Assembly: GCA_021786845.1 (NCBI GenBank)
Contig: JAJYMO010000067.1
Location: 1 to 46,727 of the forward strand
Reading direction: 5' to 3'
Length of the DNA stretch: 46,727 nt
Source: Pseudomonadota bacterium
GTDB lineage: Bacteria > Pseudomonadota > Gammaproteobacteria > Burkholderiales > Sulfuriferulaceae
The translations under genes and the position numbers were made by a program. The stretch's first letter is position 1. Each line of letters begins with the position of its first letter. Positions 8,466-17,386 of this stretch are shown here, one piece after another. The notes beneath the pieces are model-generated. The model was not told the origin of the DNA. It saw only the letters and a program-made list of their open reading frames with translations, and did no database searches.

Positions 8466-9134
8466 TTAGTCAGCATGCAGATCAAGAATGGGCCAATGGT
8501 GCGTTAATGCCTGTTGCCGCAGCACAACATCCGGGTTAACGGCTACCGGGTGAGTTACTTGTTCAAGCAAAGGCAAATCATTGCGTGAATCGCTATAAAA
8601 CCACGTCTGCTCAAACTGATTCAAATCGCGGCCCATACCATGCAACCATTCATTCAAACGTGTGATTTTACCAGACTGGAAACAGGGTATACCTTCAGAT
8701 TTGCCAGTATAACGACCATCACACAACTCAGCTTCCGTCGCAATCAAGTGTTTTACGCCAAACTCCTCAGCAATGGGTGCCGTCACAAAACGGTTGGTAG
8801 CAGTAATAATCGCCACCAAATCAGCATCATTTAAGGCATTATTGACCAACGCACGTGAACGCAACGTCATCATTGGCAAGATATATTGAGACATAAACTG
8901 CCGGTGCCAAGACTGCAATTGCTCAAGACTGTGCTCAGAAAGCGGTCGTAACTGGAAATCAAGAAAAGCATGAATATCCAATGTGCCTTGTTTGTACTGC
9001 TGATAAAAGCGCTCATTCTCACGTTCATATTGTTCGCGCTCAACAATACCCTGTTCAATCAAAAACAGACCCCATGCGTAGTCCGAGTCACCCGCCAACA
9101 GCGTATTATCCAAGTCGAATAGCACCAGTTTCAT
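8466..9134 (-). CDS. HAD-IB family hydrolase (SerB-like phosphatase)
   Basis: A 222-residue haloacid-dehalogenase-type hydrolase. Motif I, FDLDNTLLAGDSDY, supplies the nucleophile Asp7 and acid Asp9; a Thr of motif II follows in IITATN; motif III/IV is in FYSDSRNDLPLLEQV. These place it in subfamily IB with phosphoserine phosphatases and related enzymes. The substrate is not evident. The ATG at 9134 starts the protein directly at motif I; the longer frame runs back into bamD and is rejected. First gene of the run leading to pcnB-folK, separated from bamD by four bases, so it may be transcribed from the bamD promoter. Confidence 0.85.
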   Translation of the reverse strand: MKLVLFDLDNTLLAGDSDYAWGLFLIEQGIVEREQYERENERFYQQYKQGTLDIHAFLDFQLRPLSEHSLEQLQSWHRQFMSQYILPMMTLRSRALVNNALNDADLVAIITATNRFVTAPIAEEFGVKHLIATEAELCDGRYTGKSEGIPCFQSGKITRLNEWLHGMGRDLNQFEQTWFYSDSRNDLPLLEQVTHPVAVNPDVVLRQQALTHHWPILDLHAD

Positions 9135-9138
9135 ACAA

Positions 9139-9957
9139 TCAAGTCGCCCAAATTTTCCACCAGGATTTTTTGGGCAATGTGGCACCGCGCAACACCAAAG
9201 CGGTTTTTGGATTGAGATAAGCACTATTGGGGAAATTCAGTTTCAGCACACTCAGACTGTCCGCAGCAAGGTCTGGCGCGCCCACGGCGTTGTAGGCGCG
9301 GGTCATGATTGCCAGGGAAAGTTCATTGGTAGGCGATTGGGGAAAGCGTGTCAAAGCATCCTGGGAACGATCAATAGCGGCCACCCAGGCTTTGCGGTCA
9401 TAATAGTACAAAGCAATATGAACCTCATGCTCTGCCAGCAAGTTGGCGAGGTATTTCATCCGTTCCAAAGCATCTGATGTATAGCGGCTATTTGGGTATT
9501 TGGTCGTCAGTTCACGAAAAGAATCAAATGAAGCAATCAGCGGCTTGGGGTCACGCTCTGACACATCCTGAGCTGAAATGCGTGAAAATACCGTCTGATC
9601 GGCAACGAAGTTTGACAGACCTTTGAGGTAATAGGCATAATCCGCATCAGGGTTCTTGGGGTGCAATTTAATGAAACGCTCGCACGCATCAACGGCGGAA
9701 GTTGGCTCGCCATCCTTGTAGTAAGCGTACGCCACTTCCAGTTGCGCTTGTTGGGCATAACGCCCATAAGGGTAACGCGCTTCAATATCTTCCAATAGCT
9801 TAATGGCTTTGCCATAATTGGTTGCTTGAATTTCATCCATCGCTTGACCGTACAAACGCTGTGCGGACCAATTTTTGGTTGTATCCACCGCAGGTTGATG
9901 GGCGCAACCGCTGAGTAAAAATGCTAAAGTTAGCACAACTAACAGACCATGCTTCAT
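9139..9957 (-). CDS. bamD: Outer membrane assembly lipoprotein BamD
   Basis: A 272-residue lipoprotein of the beta-barrel assembly (BAM) complex, anchored in the inner leaflet of the outer membrane. The signal peptide ends in the lipobox LLSGC with the lipidated Cys at 18. Tetratricopeptide-like helix pairs follow, including the conserved ARYPYGRYAQQAQLEVAYAY and DADYAYYLKGL segments and RYPNS-like repeats. Length agrees with beta- and gammaproteobacterial BamD. The start codon overlaps that of rluD on the other strand (CATG at 9955-9958), so its promoter must lie within rluD coding sequence. Confidence 0.94.
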   Translation of the reverse strand: MKHGLLVVLTLAFLLSGCAHQPAVDTTKNWSAQRLYGQAMDEIQATNYGKAIKLLEDIEARYPYGRYAQQAQLEVAYAYYKDGEPTSAVDACERFIKLHPKNPDADYAYYLKGLSNFVADQTVFSRISAQDVSERDPKPLIASFDSFRELTTKYPNSRYTSDALERMKYLANLLAEHEVHIALYYYDRKAWVAAIDRSQDALTRFPQSPTNELSLAIMTRAYNAVGAPDLAADSLSVLKLNFPNSAYLNPKTALVLRGATLPKKSWWKIWAT

Positions 9958-10951
9958 GATTTCTTCCGAAAAACAGTTGACTGATTATACATTAAACCCG
10001 CCAGACAATCGCGTCATCCGCATTGAAATTCCATTGATCCATGCAGGTGAGCGCCTGGATGCTGCTTTGGCATCTCTGTTACCGGATTATTCGCGCAGCC
10101 GTATTCAAACCTGGATTCGGGATCAGGGGGTACGCGTGGATGGAAAGCTGGCCAACGTCAAAGACCGTTTGCGCGGAGGCGAGCAGATTGATCTTGAAAT
10201 CGAACCACACCCCTCAGAAATGGCAGCAGAACCAGAAGCCATGTCTCTGGATGTGGTGTATGAAGACGACAGTATTCTGATCATCAACAAGCCGGCGGGT
10301 TTAGTCGTCCATCCGGGTAGCGGCAATTGGCAAGGCACGCTCATGAACGGATTGCTGCATCACGCCCCGCAATTGACACATATCCCCCGGGCAGGCATTG
10401 TCCACAGGCTGGATAAAGACACCAGCGGGTTGATGGTGGTGACCAAAACATTGACCGCACAAACCCATCTGGTACGCCAATTGCAAGCTCGCACGGTCAA
10501 ACGTGAGTATCTGGCCGTCACGGAAGGCTTGGTCACGCGAAATGGCCGGATTGAAGCCCCCATCGGCCGACATCCTGTCCAGCGAACCCTGATGGCCGTT
10601 CACCCCAAAGGACGCGAAGCAGTGACTCATTATGTTGTGCTGGAACGTTTTGAGCGTCACACACTGCTACGCTGCGCATTAGAAACAGGGCGTACCCATC
10701 AGATTCGTGTGCACATGCAGCACATTGGGCATCCCCTGGTCGGTGATCCAACGTATAATCGACACGCCAAACAAACTTTACCGGACGGGCGGGCCTTTTC
10801 ACGGCAGGCGCTGCACGCGATTCAGTTGGGTTTATTGCATCCGGAAAGCGGTGAATTAATGCAATGGCAGCAAGAACCCCCAGCAGATTTTTTGTTGCTG
10901 CTGGAAGTGTTAAGAAACACACACAACGCGTCACAACGCACCATTTTATGA
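9956..10951 (+). CDS. rluD: 23S rRNA pseudouridine(1911/1915/1917) synthase
   Basis: A 331-residue pseudouridine synthase of the RluA family; RluD modifies three uridines in helix 69 of 23S rRNA. An N-terminal S4 RNA-binding domain (about residues 31-90) is followed by the catalytic domain with HRLDKDTSGLMV, whose Asp153 is the expected nucleophile, then the GRTHQIRVHM segment. No other good start exists before the S4 domain, so the ATG at 9956 is kept although it shares bases with the bamD start codon. pgeF overlaps its stop. RluD is favoured over RluA/RluC by the S4 domain and the bamD neighbour. Confidence 0.92.
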   Translation: MISSEKQLTDYTLNPPDNRVIRIEIPLIHAGERLDAALASLLPDYSRSRIQTWIRDQGVRVDGKLANVKDRLRGGEQIDLEIEPHPSEMAAEPEAMSLDVVYEDDSILIINKPAGLVVHPGSGNWQGTLMNGLLHHAPQLTHIPRAGIVHRLDKDTSGLMVVTKTLTAQTHLVRQLQARTVKREYLAVTEGLVTRNGRIEAPIGRHPVQRTLMAVHPKGREAVTHYVVLERFERHTLLRCALETGRTHQIRVHMQHIGHPLVGDPTYNRHAKQTLPDGRAFSRQALHAIQLGLLHPESGELMQWQQEPPADFLLLLEVLRNTHNASQRTIL

Positions 10952-11685
10952 TGACTTCAAACTGGATTTATCCTGACTGGCCGACACCAAAGCATGTCAA
11001 ATCATTGGTCAGTACCCGTCAGGGTGGTGTCAGTTGTGGTGGGTATGCCGGACTTAATTTGGGTGACCACGTGGGTGACCATCGCATCAACGTGACGAAA
11101 AACCGTGCGCTGTTACGCGCACAATTGCCCAGCGAACCTGTTTGGATTCAGCAGGTACATGGCACGACCGTGGTGAACGCAGACGAAGTGCACGGGGCAG
11201 TAAAGGCCGATGCCACCGTGGCGCGCCAGGCCCATCACATCTGCGCCATATTGACTGCCGATTGCTTGCCTGTATTGCTGTGTGCCCATGACGGCAGCGT
11301 TGTCGGTGCTGCCCATGCCGGTTGGCGCGGATTAGCTGCCGGCATTCTGGAACAGACCGTGTCGGCAATGGCGCATCCGGCAGGTCAGATCATGGCTTGG
11401 CTAGGGCCAGCCATCGGACCGGAAAGTTTTGAAGTGGGGAATGAAGTTCGATTGGCTTTTGTGAGCGATTTACCAGAATCAACCCATGCATTTCGGTCTC
11501 ATGGTAAAGGGAAATGGTTAGCGGATTTGTATCAACTGGCGCGCTTGCGACTTCTGCGCGCAGGTGTCACACAAGTTTTTGGCGGCGGTTTAAACACCTA
11601 TCGCGACAGTGACAAATTTTATTCTTATCGACGCGACGGGACAACGGGGCGTATGGCCAGTTTAATCTGGATTGCAGAAAAATGA
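10948..11685 (+). CDS. pgeF: Multicopper polyphenol oxidase/purine nucleoside phosphorylase (YfiH/PgeF)
   Basis: A 245-residue YfiH-family protein. Members are annotated as laccase-like but have been shown to act as purine nucleoside phosphorylases/adenosine deaminases, and as PgeF, which removes mis-incorporated L-Ser from peptidoglycan precursors. Metal-site motifs are visible: VHG (His71), TADCLP (Cys106) and AAHAGWRG (His123). The ATG at 10948 overlaps the rluD stop as ATGA; a second ATG follows directly. The rluD-pgeF order next to bamD is shared widely among proteobacteria. Confidence 0.9.
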   Translation: MMTSNWIYPDWPTPKHVKSLVSTRQGGVSCGGYAGLNLGDHVGDHRINVTKNRALLRAQLPSEPVWIQQVHGTTVVNADEVHGAVKADATVARQAHHICAILTADCLPVLLCAHDGSVVGAAHAGWRGLAAGILEQTVSAMAHPAGQIMAWLGPAIGPESFEVGNEVRLAFVSDLPESTHAFRSHGKGKWLADLYQLARLRLLRAGVTQVFGGGLNTYRDSDKFYSYRRDGTTGRMASLIWIAEK

Positions 11686-11722
11686 CCCCCGCTCACCCGG
11701 AGCTGACATGAATTCCGAATGA

Positions 11723-11899
11723 TCAATCCTCGTCCTGATGGCGACGTAACCGTCGTCGCGCGGGGGTGTTAAGCAGGTAATAAACCAGCGATATCACCAT
11801 ACCGCCCAGGAAAAATGCAAGGAAAGCATCTGCCAGGCTTGGTGAGGCAACAATCAGCATAAGCCAAATATAAACAAGTGCAATCAATATAATATACAT
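11723..11899 (-). CDS. Small two-helix membrane protein, unknown
   Basis: I do not recognise this protein. From the ATG at 11899 it would be 58 residues with two hydrophobic stretches (about residues 1-19 and 21-40) and a basic then acidic tail [11 protein letters not shown], a plausible topology for a small inner-membrane protein. The frame is open back to 11989, but that extension is the antisense of the conserved RimO N-terminus and looks like a shadow. No good ribosome binding site is seen. The start codon shares CATG with the rimO start on the other strand. It converges on pgeF. Real gene or chance frame remains open. Confidence 0.45.
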   Translation of the reverse strand: MYIILIALVYIWLMLIVASPSLADAFLAFFLGGMVISLVYYLLNTPARRRLRRHQDED

Positions 11900-13244
11900 G
11901 GTGAGCAATGTGTCCAATACAAATTTAGTGCCACGTGTCGGCTTCGTGTCTTTGGGTTGCCCCAAAGCAACTTCAGACTCAGAACGCATTCTGACGCAAT
12001 TACGCGCAGAAGGCTATGTGATTTCAGCCGATTATCACCAATCGGATTTTGTGATCGTCAATACTTGCGGTTTCATTGATGATGCCGTAGCAGAATCTCT
12101 GGATGCCATCGGTGAAGCCCTGGCAGAAAACGGCAAGGTCATTGTGACGGGTTGTTTGGGCGCAAAATCGGACATCGTCCGTTCAGCTTACCCCGAAGTT
12201 CTGGCAGTAACAGGCCCTCATGATGTGGATGGCGTCATGGCTGCAGTTCACGCGCACAGACCTCGGCCCCACGACCCTTTTATTGATTTGGTGCCACCGC
12301 AAGGGATCCGTCTTACGCCTCCTCACTATGCCTATCTAAAAATTTCTGAGGGTTGTAACCACCGTTGCAGTTTTTGCATTATCCCCAGTATGCGGGGCGA
12401 TTTGGTGAGCCGTCCGATTGGTGATGTCATGCAAGAAGCCGAACATTTGGTCGATGCAGGCGTGAAAGAGTTGTTGATCATTTCTCAGGATACCAGTGCT
12501 TATGGCGTGGATGTGAAGTACCGTACCGGCTTCTGGCATGGTCGCCCGATCAAAACCCGCATGACCGAGTTGGTGGATGCCTTGTCGCAACTGGGTGTTT
12601 GGGTGCGTTTACACTATGTCTATCCCTACCCCCATGTGGACGAAGTATTGCCATTAATGGCACAAGGCAAGGTATTGCCATATCTGGACATCCCTTTTCA
12701 ACACGCGAGCCCACGGATTTTACGTGCAATGAAACGCCCCGCCGCTGCCGAAAAAGCCTTGGCACGCATACGAACCTGGCGCGAAATTTGTCCGGAATTA
12801 GTCATTCGTTCGACCTTTATCACAGGCTTTCCAGGTGAAACCGAAGCTGATTTTGATGAACTGATGGATTTTATTGATGAGGCGCAATTAGACCGGGTAG
12901 GTTGTTTTACCTACTCACCGGTCGAAGGTGCCACGGCCAACGCACTGCCGGATCACGTTCCAGATGACATTAAAGAGGAACGCAAAGCACGTTTGATGGA
13001 ACGACAGGCAGACGTCAGTGCAGAACGCCTGGCACAACGCATTGGTCAACAATTAACCGTATTGATTGATGAAGTCACGCCTGAAGGTGCCATTGCACGC
13101 AGCTATGCTGAGGCCCCTGAAATTGATGGGGTGGTCGTGATAGAATCAGCAAATGGTTTAGAGGTGGGCCAAATGATCACCGTACGCGTGATTGACAGTG
13201 GCGAGCATGATTTATGGGCTGAATGTGTGACGGAACGCCCATAA
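11898..13244 (+). CDS. rimO: Ribosomal protein S12 methylthiotransferase RimO
   Basis: A 448-residue radical-SAM enzyme that methylthiolates a conserved Asp of ribosomal protein S12. The N-terminal UPF0004 domain holds cluster-binding Cys21, Cys57 and Cys86 (SLGCPK, NTCGF, TGCLGA). The radical-SAM motif CNHRCSFC at residues 153-160 binds the second 4Fe-4S cluster, and a C-terminal TRAM domain covers about residues 375-445. [11 protein letters not shown] is typical of RimO as opposed to MiaB. The ATG at 11898 lacks a clear ribosome binding site; a GTG at 11910 preceded by GGTGAG is an alternative start giving a protein four residues shorter. Confidence 0.95.
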   Translation: MVSNVSNTNLVPRVGFVSLGCPKATSDSERILTQLRAEGYVISADYHQSDFVIVNTCGFIDDAVAESLDAIGEALAENGKVIVTGCLGAKSDIVRSAYPEVLAVTGPHDVDGVMAAVHAHRPRPHDPFIDLVPPQGIRLTPPHYAYLKISEGCNHRCSFCIIPSMRGDLVSRPIGDVMQEAEHLVDAGVKELLIISQDTSAYGVDVKYRTGFWHGRPIKTRMTELVDALSQLGVWVRLHYVYPYPHVDEVLPLMAQGKVLPYLDIPFQHASPRILRAMKRPAAAEKALARIRTWREICPELVIRSTFITGFPGETEADFDELMDFIDEAQLDRVGCFTYSPVEGATANALPDHVPDDIKEERKARLMERQADVSAERLAQRIGQQLTVLIDEVTPEGAIARSYAEAPEIDGVVVIESANGLEVGQMITVRVIDSGEHDLWAECVTERP

Positions 13245-13321
13245 TTCATTTTTTTCAAATTGATTATCCCGTTTAAAGTTACACCGGATGAAGTCAACAA
13301 CATCTTGATTAAAAATTATCA

Positions 13322-14896
13322 ATGACACATAGCGACCTCAACACCCTGGAATTTGACGGCATTCGACGCATCTTAGCGCGCTTGACGCTTACACCCTATG
13401 GCGATGAAGCAGCGCGAACTCTGGCACCGGCGCCAGACTTGGCGATAGCTCGCCGGATGCAACTTTCGGTCAGTGCAGCCAGACACATTGTTGATGCAGG
13501 GGATCAACCCCGCCTGGGCACGGTACCGGACGTTCGGGCCGCATTGCGCCAAGCCGCGCAAACCGGTGCCGCCTTATCCGCCAGCGCATTGGCTCATTTG
13601 CGAACATTGACGCATGTGGCCGGAAAATTATCGGCATTGGCAGCGTCTTATCCCGATGTGAGTCCGGAATCGGGAGATTTATTGGCGCCTCATGCTTTCA
13701 CAGAGGCCATAGACCACATCATTAATGAGCAGGGACGACTGCGTGAAGATGCCAGCACACAGCATGTAGCGCTATATCGTCAATTTCATGCTGCAGAATC
13801 GGAAGTCCGCGCACAACTTAAGGCGATGGTTGCCTCACCTGAGTATGCGGGTGCATTCAGTCATCAGGAACCAATACAATGGCAAGGGTTCCGGGCGGTG
13901 TTACTGGTCAAACCAGGCTTTTCGGACCGGATGAAAGGCGTGCGGCGCGGCACGTCGTCTGGTGGTCGCGATGTACTGATTGAGCCAGTTGCGGTGGTCA
14001 TGCACAACAACCGCCTGGAAGCCATTAACGGACAAATCGAAGCACAAAACCAGGAAGTTTTACGACAAACTACCGACATTGTCCGCGAGCACACACCTGC
14101 CATTCAAAAATTAATTGATGCCATCGCCTGGACAGACATGGCATTGGCTGGAGGGCAATTTTCTGCCGCACTCAATGCGATTGCGCCTGAACTGGTCGAT
14201 ACGCCCACACTGGCACTGACTCAAGCTTATCATCCGCAATTGTTATTGCAATTTCAGCAACGTCAAATCACACATGTAGTGCCACTGAGTTTGGTATTGG
14301 ATGACAGTCAAGCCATGCTGGTCATCACCGGCCCCAATACCGGGGGCAAAACCGTGGTATTGAAAACAGTGGGGCTGTTGGTGACCATGGCGCATTGTGG
14401 TTTGCATTTGCCTGCAGAAGGTGCTTGCGTGGTAGGCAATTTTGACCGGGTCATCGTAGATGTGGGTGATAAGCAGAGCCTGCATCATCACTTGTCTACC
14501 TTTGCTGGCCATGTTACCGTATTGCGCCGTTTACTGGAAGAAGCGGACAGCCGCACTCTCGTACTCATGGATGAGTTGGGAACAGGAACGGATCCTGAAG
14601 AGGGTGCCGCGCTGGCGATGGCCGTACTGGATGAACTGGCCACACGCAAAGTACGGGGTATTGTGACCACACACCTGCCGCCACTAAAATTGTTTGCCAG
14701 CGAACACCCTTACCTCCATAATGCGTCGATGCGCTTCGATTACAATACATTGACACCGACTTATCAAATTGAAACAGGACAAGCGGGCTTATCACTGGGT
14801 TTGATTATCGCAGAAAAAAATGGCTTACCCGCCATGCTGTTAGAACAAGCGCGTCACCATTTGGAACGTATCCGACAAGGTCAAATATCCCATTGA
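13322..14896 (+). CDS. MutS2-like ATPase lacking the Smr domain
   Basis: A 524-residue protein of the MutS2 lineage. The N-terminus (TLEFDGIRRILARLTLTPYG) and lever/core regions resemble MutS2, and the ABC-type ATPase has Walker A GPNTGGKT (337-344), an STFAGH signature segment (392-397) and Walker B LVLMDELGTGTDPEEG (413-428). It stops about 70 residues after Walker B. Usual MutS2 proteins are near 780 residues, with a linker and C-terminal Smr nuclease domain, all missing here. The DNA after the stop holds glnA control sites, so the tail is not simply frame-shifted. MutS2 proteins act on stalled ribosomes or recombination intermediates; the role of a tailless form is unknown. Confidence 0.8.
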   Translation: MTHSDLNTLEFDGIRRILARLTLTPYGDEAARTLAPAPDLAIARRMQLSVSAARHIVDAGDQPRLGTVPDVRAALRQAAQTGAALSASALAHLRTLTHVAGKLSALAASYPDVSPESGDLLAPHAFTEAIDHIINEQGRLREDASTQHVALYRQFHAAESEVRAQLKAMVASPEYAGAFSHQEPIQWQGFRAVLLVKPGFSDRMKGVRRGTSSGGRDVLIEPVAVVMHNNRLEAINGQIEAQNQEVLRQTTDIVREHTPAIQKLIDAIAWTDMALAGGQFSAALNAIAPELVDTPTLALTQAYHPQLLLQFQQRQITHVVPLSLVLDDSQAMLVITGPNTGGKTVVLKTVGLLVTMAHCGLHLPAEGACVVGNFDRVIVDVGDKQSLHHHLSTFAGHVTVLRRLLEEADSRTLVLMDELGTGTDPEEGAALAMAVLDELATRKVRGIVTTHLPPLKLFASEHPYLHNASMRFDYNTLTPTYQIETGQAGLSLGLIIAEKNGLPAMLLEQARHHLERIRQGQISH

Positions 14897-14920
14897 CACA
14901 CCGAATATTCATATTATATA

Positions 14921-14984
14921 GCACCATTTTGATGCGCTTTTTTCCCATTCGCACTATTTAAGTGCAAAGCTATCAATTGGTGCA
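14921..14984. promoter_or_regulatory. NtrC binding sites upstream of glnA
   Basis: The NtrC consensus is GCACC-N5-GGTGC. GCACC-ATTTT-GATGC at 14921-14935 matches at nine of ten positions. GCACT-ATTTA-AGTGC at 14951-14965 is a perfect palindrome with the same spacing, like the second strong site in enteric glnA. A weaker half site (TTGGTGCA) ends at 14984. They lie about 110-155 bases before the -24/-12 promoter, the distance expected for an enhancer. ntrB and ntrC lie just downstream of glnA. Confidence 0.75.
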
Positions 14985-15076
14985 CGGTGATGACACATCA
15001 AGTTTTTTTTGCATCTGGCAAATTAAACAAGCATAATCGGGATGTTCAGGCCGCGTCAGCAGATTCGCAAAAGAAA

Positions 15077-15093
15077 TGGTACATATTGTGCTT
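15077..15093 (+). promoter_or_regulatory. Sigma-54 promoter of glnA
   Basis: TGGTAC-ATATT-GTGCT has the invariant GG (15078-15079) and GC (15090-15091) of a -24/-12 promoter with exactly ten bases between them. The consensus is TGGCAC-N5-TTGCA. Transcription would begin near 15103, about 50 bases before the glnA ATG. The upstream NtrC sites support the call. Confidence 0.7.
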
Positions 15094-15153
15094 GTATGAC
15101 TAGCCGCTATGGGCTGGATTGATGTTTTTTATTTTTCGCGTAAGGAGATACTT

Positions 15154-16563
15154 ATGGCAGTCGCCGCAGTAATGCAGATGGTTAAGGACAATGAAGTACG
15201 GTTTATCGATTTTCGTTTCACCGACACCCACGGCAAAGAGCAGCACGTCAGCATACCCATTTCACAATTTTCCAAAGAGAAATTTGTTGAAGGCCATGCT
15301 TTTGACGGCTCGTCGATTGCCGGATGGAAGGGCATTGAAGCTTCTGACATGATTTTAATGCCCGATGCAGGCAGTGCTTGCATGGATCCTTTCCGTGACG
15401 AATCCACCATGATTCTGACGTGCGACGTGATCGAACCTTCGAGCATGAAAGGTTATGACCGGGATCCACGCTCTATTGCCAAGCGTGCCGAGGCGTATCT
15501 AAAATCAACTGGCATTGGCGACACTGCATACTTCGGTCCAGAGCCTGAATTTTTCATTTTTGATTCAGTGTCATGGAAAACCGACATGTCTGGCAGCATG
15601 TGTAAAATCAGCGCTGAAGAAGCCGACTGGAGTTCGGATTCAAGCTATGAAGGCGGCAATATGGGGCATCGTCCACGGGTAAAAGGCGGCTATTTCCCTG
15701 TACCTCCCGTTGATAGCCTGCAAGACATTCGTTCTGCCATGTGCATGACCCTGGAAGAAATGGGTGTGGAAGTTGAAGTGCATCACCACGAAGTGGCCAC
15801 GGCAGGACAATGTGAAATTGGCACGCGCTTCAACACATTGACCAAACGTGCCGACTGGACACAGATTCTGAAATATGTGGTGCACAACGTGGCGCACAGC
15901 TATGGCAAAACAGCCACATTTATGCCTAAACCTATCGTGGGCGATAACGGCTCTGGCATGCATGTGCATCAGTCCCTTTGGAAAGACGGCAAAAACCTGT
16001 TTGCTGGTGACGGCTATGCGGGCTTGTCTGATTTAGCGCTGTATTATATTGGCGGCATCATCAAACACGCCAGGGCGTTGAATGCCATTACCAACCCAGG
16101 CACCAACTCTTACAAACGTTTGGTCCCTGGTTTTGAAGCACCCGTCATGCTGGCTTACTCAGCACGCAATCGTTCCGCATCAATTCGAATTCCTTTCGTT
16201 CAAAGTGCAAAGGCCCGTCGCATTGAGGTGCGTTTCCCTGACCCTTCCGCCAACCCTTATCTGGCTTTTACAGCCTTGATGATGGCGGGTTTGGATGGTA
16301 TTCAAAACAAAATTCATCCCGGTGAAGCCTCAGACAAGAACCTTTACCATTTGTCACCTGAAGATGAAGCAAAAATCCCGAAAGTCTGTCACTCGCTTGA
16401 CATGGCCCTGGAAGCTTTAGACAAAGACCGTGAGTTTCTTACACGAGGCGGCGTGTTCAGCAATGAAATGATTGACGCCTACATTGAATTGAAAATGGAA
16501 GAAGTCACTCGTTTGCGTATGACGACACACCCCATCGAATTTGATATGTATTACTCGCTCTAA
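15154..16563 (+). CDS. glnA: Glutamine synthetase, type I
   Basis: A 469-residue GSI-beta enzyme that makes glutamine from glutamate, ammonia and ATP as a dodecamer. The DGSSIAGW latch, EPEFFIFD metal-site segment, the [13 protein letters not shown] block and NRSASIRIP are all intact. Tyr398 in [12 protein letters not shown] corresponds to the tyrosine adenylylated by GlnE in enteric bacteria, so covalent control is likely. The ATG at 15154 is preceded by a strong TAAGGAGA; the open frame upstream of it is not used. Two NtrC sites and a sigma-54 promoter lie upstream and a terminator follows the gene. Confidence 0.97.
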   Translation: MAVAAVMQMVKDNEVRFIDFRFTDTHGKEQHVSIPISQFSKEKFVEGHAFDGSSIAGWKGIEASDMILMPDAGSACMDPFRDESTMILTCDVIEPSSMKGYDRDPRSIAKRAEAYLKSTGIGDTAYFGPEPEFFIFDSVSWKTDMSGSMCKISAEEADWSSDSSYEGGNMGHRPRVKGGYFPVPPVDSLQDIRSAMCMTLEEMGVEVEVHHHEVATAGQCEIGTRFNTLTKRADWTQILKYVVHNVAHSYGKTATFMPKPIVGDNGSGMHVHQSLWKDGKNLFAGDGYAGLSDLALYYIGGIIKHARALNAITNPGTNSYKRLVPGFEAPVMLAYSARNRSASIRIPFVQSAKARRIEVRFPDPSANPYLAFTALMMAGLDGIQNKIHPGEASDKNLYHLSPEDEAKIPKVCHSLDMALEALDKDREFLTRGGVFSNEMIDAYIELKMEEVTRLRMTTHPIEFDMYYSL

Positions 16564-16637
16564 GTTTACTGGAACCCAATCACGACGCCATTGAATGTAT
16601 GCCGCCGTGATTGAAAATTTCGACGCCATGGCATCAC

Positions 16638-16670
16638 AAAAGGGACGGTTTTCCGCCCCTTTTGTTTTTT
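16638..16670 (+). terminator. Rho-independent terminator of glnA
   Basis: AAAAGGGACGG (16638-16648) pairs with CCGCCCCTTTT (16653-16663) around a TTTT loop, with an AC/GC internal mismatch, followed by G and six T. It lies 75 bases after the glnA stop and separates glnA from the DUF4124-ntrB-ntrC genes. Confidence 0.8.
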
Positions 16671-16915
16671 ACGGTTTACGGCTCAAGTTGTATGCGCAAG
16701 CCTAAATCAAAAAATTACAGCCAACCTCATGGTGTGCAAACAAAGTCCATTTTTACTGCTTCACCGCTCACCCGATTGGTGAGTACGCTACAAGTTGAAT
16801 TGCCATGTATGGGTTAAACTGCGTTTTTGGTGTAAGCTAATCTGAACCGTACAATGATGAAAGCGCTTATCACGCAACCCCATACCGAATCAATCAATTA
16901 ATTTAGAGATGCCCT
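16671..16915 (+). promoter_or_regulatory. Leader region of the DUF4124 gene with candidate promoter
   Basis: Non-coding stretch after the glnA terminator. The only signal I can support is TTGGTG (16827-16832), 17 bases, then TACAAT (16850-16855), a fair sigma-70 promoter for the gene starting at 16916. No NtrC-like palindrome was seen in this gap. Confidence 0.35.
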
Positions 16916-17386
16916 ATGGATTTTTCGATGAAACGATGGCTTCTGTTTGCCTCGTGCTGTGTTGCTTTGCAGGCACAGGCAGAAATTTATAAAAGCGTGG
17001 ATGCTTCCGGCAATGTGATGTACACCAATTATCCAGGCAAAGGCGCGAAACCACTCCACATTAAAGACGCTGCAACCACAGAAACAGCACCCCACAAACC
17101 CACGCACAGTGCCAGCGGCGAGCACTTGAATATCCCGCACATTGATGCAACAACCCAGGAAAAACGTGACAACTTACGCCGAACCGTCATTGAATCAGAA
17201 CTAAAAACCGAACAACAAGCACTGAATGATGCGCTGGTCGCTCAAAAGCAGGAATCCCCACATGCCGGTGAACAAATCAATAACCCAAGCTATTTACAAC
17301 GCGTATCCAGATTGAATGAGGCCGTCAAATTACATCTCGACAATGTCACCGCCTTAAACAAGGAACTGGCGCACCTCAAACAATAA
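16916..17386 (+). CDS. DUF4124 domain-containing secreted protein
   Basis: A 156-residue protein of unknown role with a signal peptide (about residues 1-22, cleavage after LQAQA) and an N-terminal DUF4124 domain, recognisable from AEIYKSVDASGNVMYTNYPGKGAKPL. A Pro/Thr-rich linker and a charged, probably helical segment rich in Glu, Lys and Gln (about residues 80-156) follow. The ATG at 16916 has an AGAGA about eight bases ahead; the ATG at 16928 (MKRWLL) is an alternative with a shorter signal peptide. It sits between glnA and ntrBC on the same strand, an arrangement I recall from other betaproteobacteria, though no link with nitrogen control is shown. Confidence 0.8.
   Translation: MDFSMKRWLLFASCCVALQAQAEIYKSVDASGNVMYTNYPGKGAKPLHIKDAATTETAPHKPTHSASGEHLNIPHIDATTQEKRDNLRRTVIESELKTEQQALNDALVAQKQESPHAGEQINNPSYLQRVSRLNEAVKLHLDNVTALNKELAHLKQ

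Noticed and set aside
15001-15025. TGGCAAATTAAACAAGCAT upstream of glnA as the sigma-54 promoter
   Set aside because: GG and GC are separated by 12 bases, not the required 10; the element at 15077-15093 has the right spacing.
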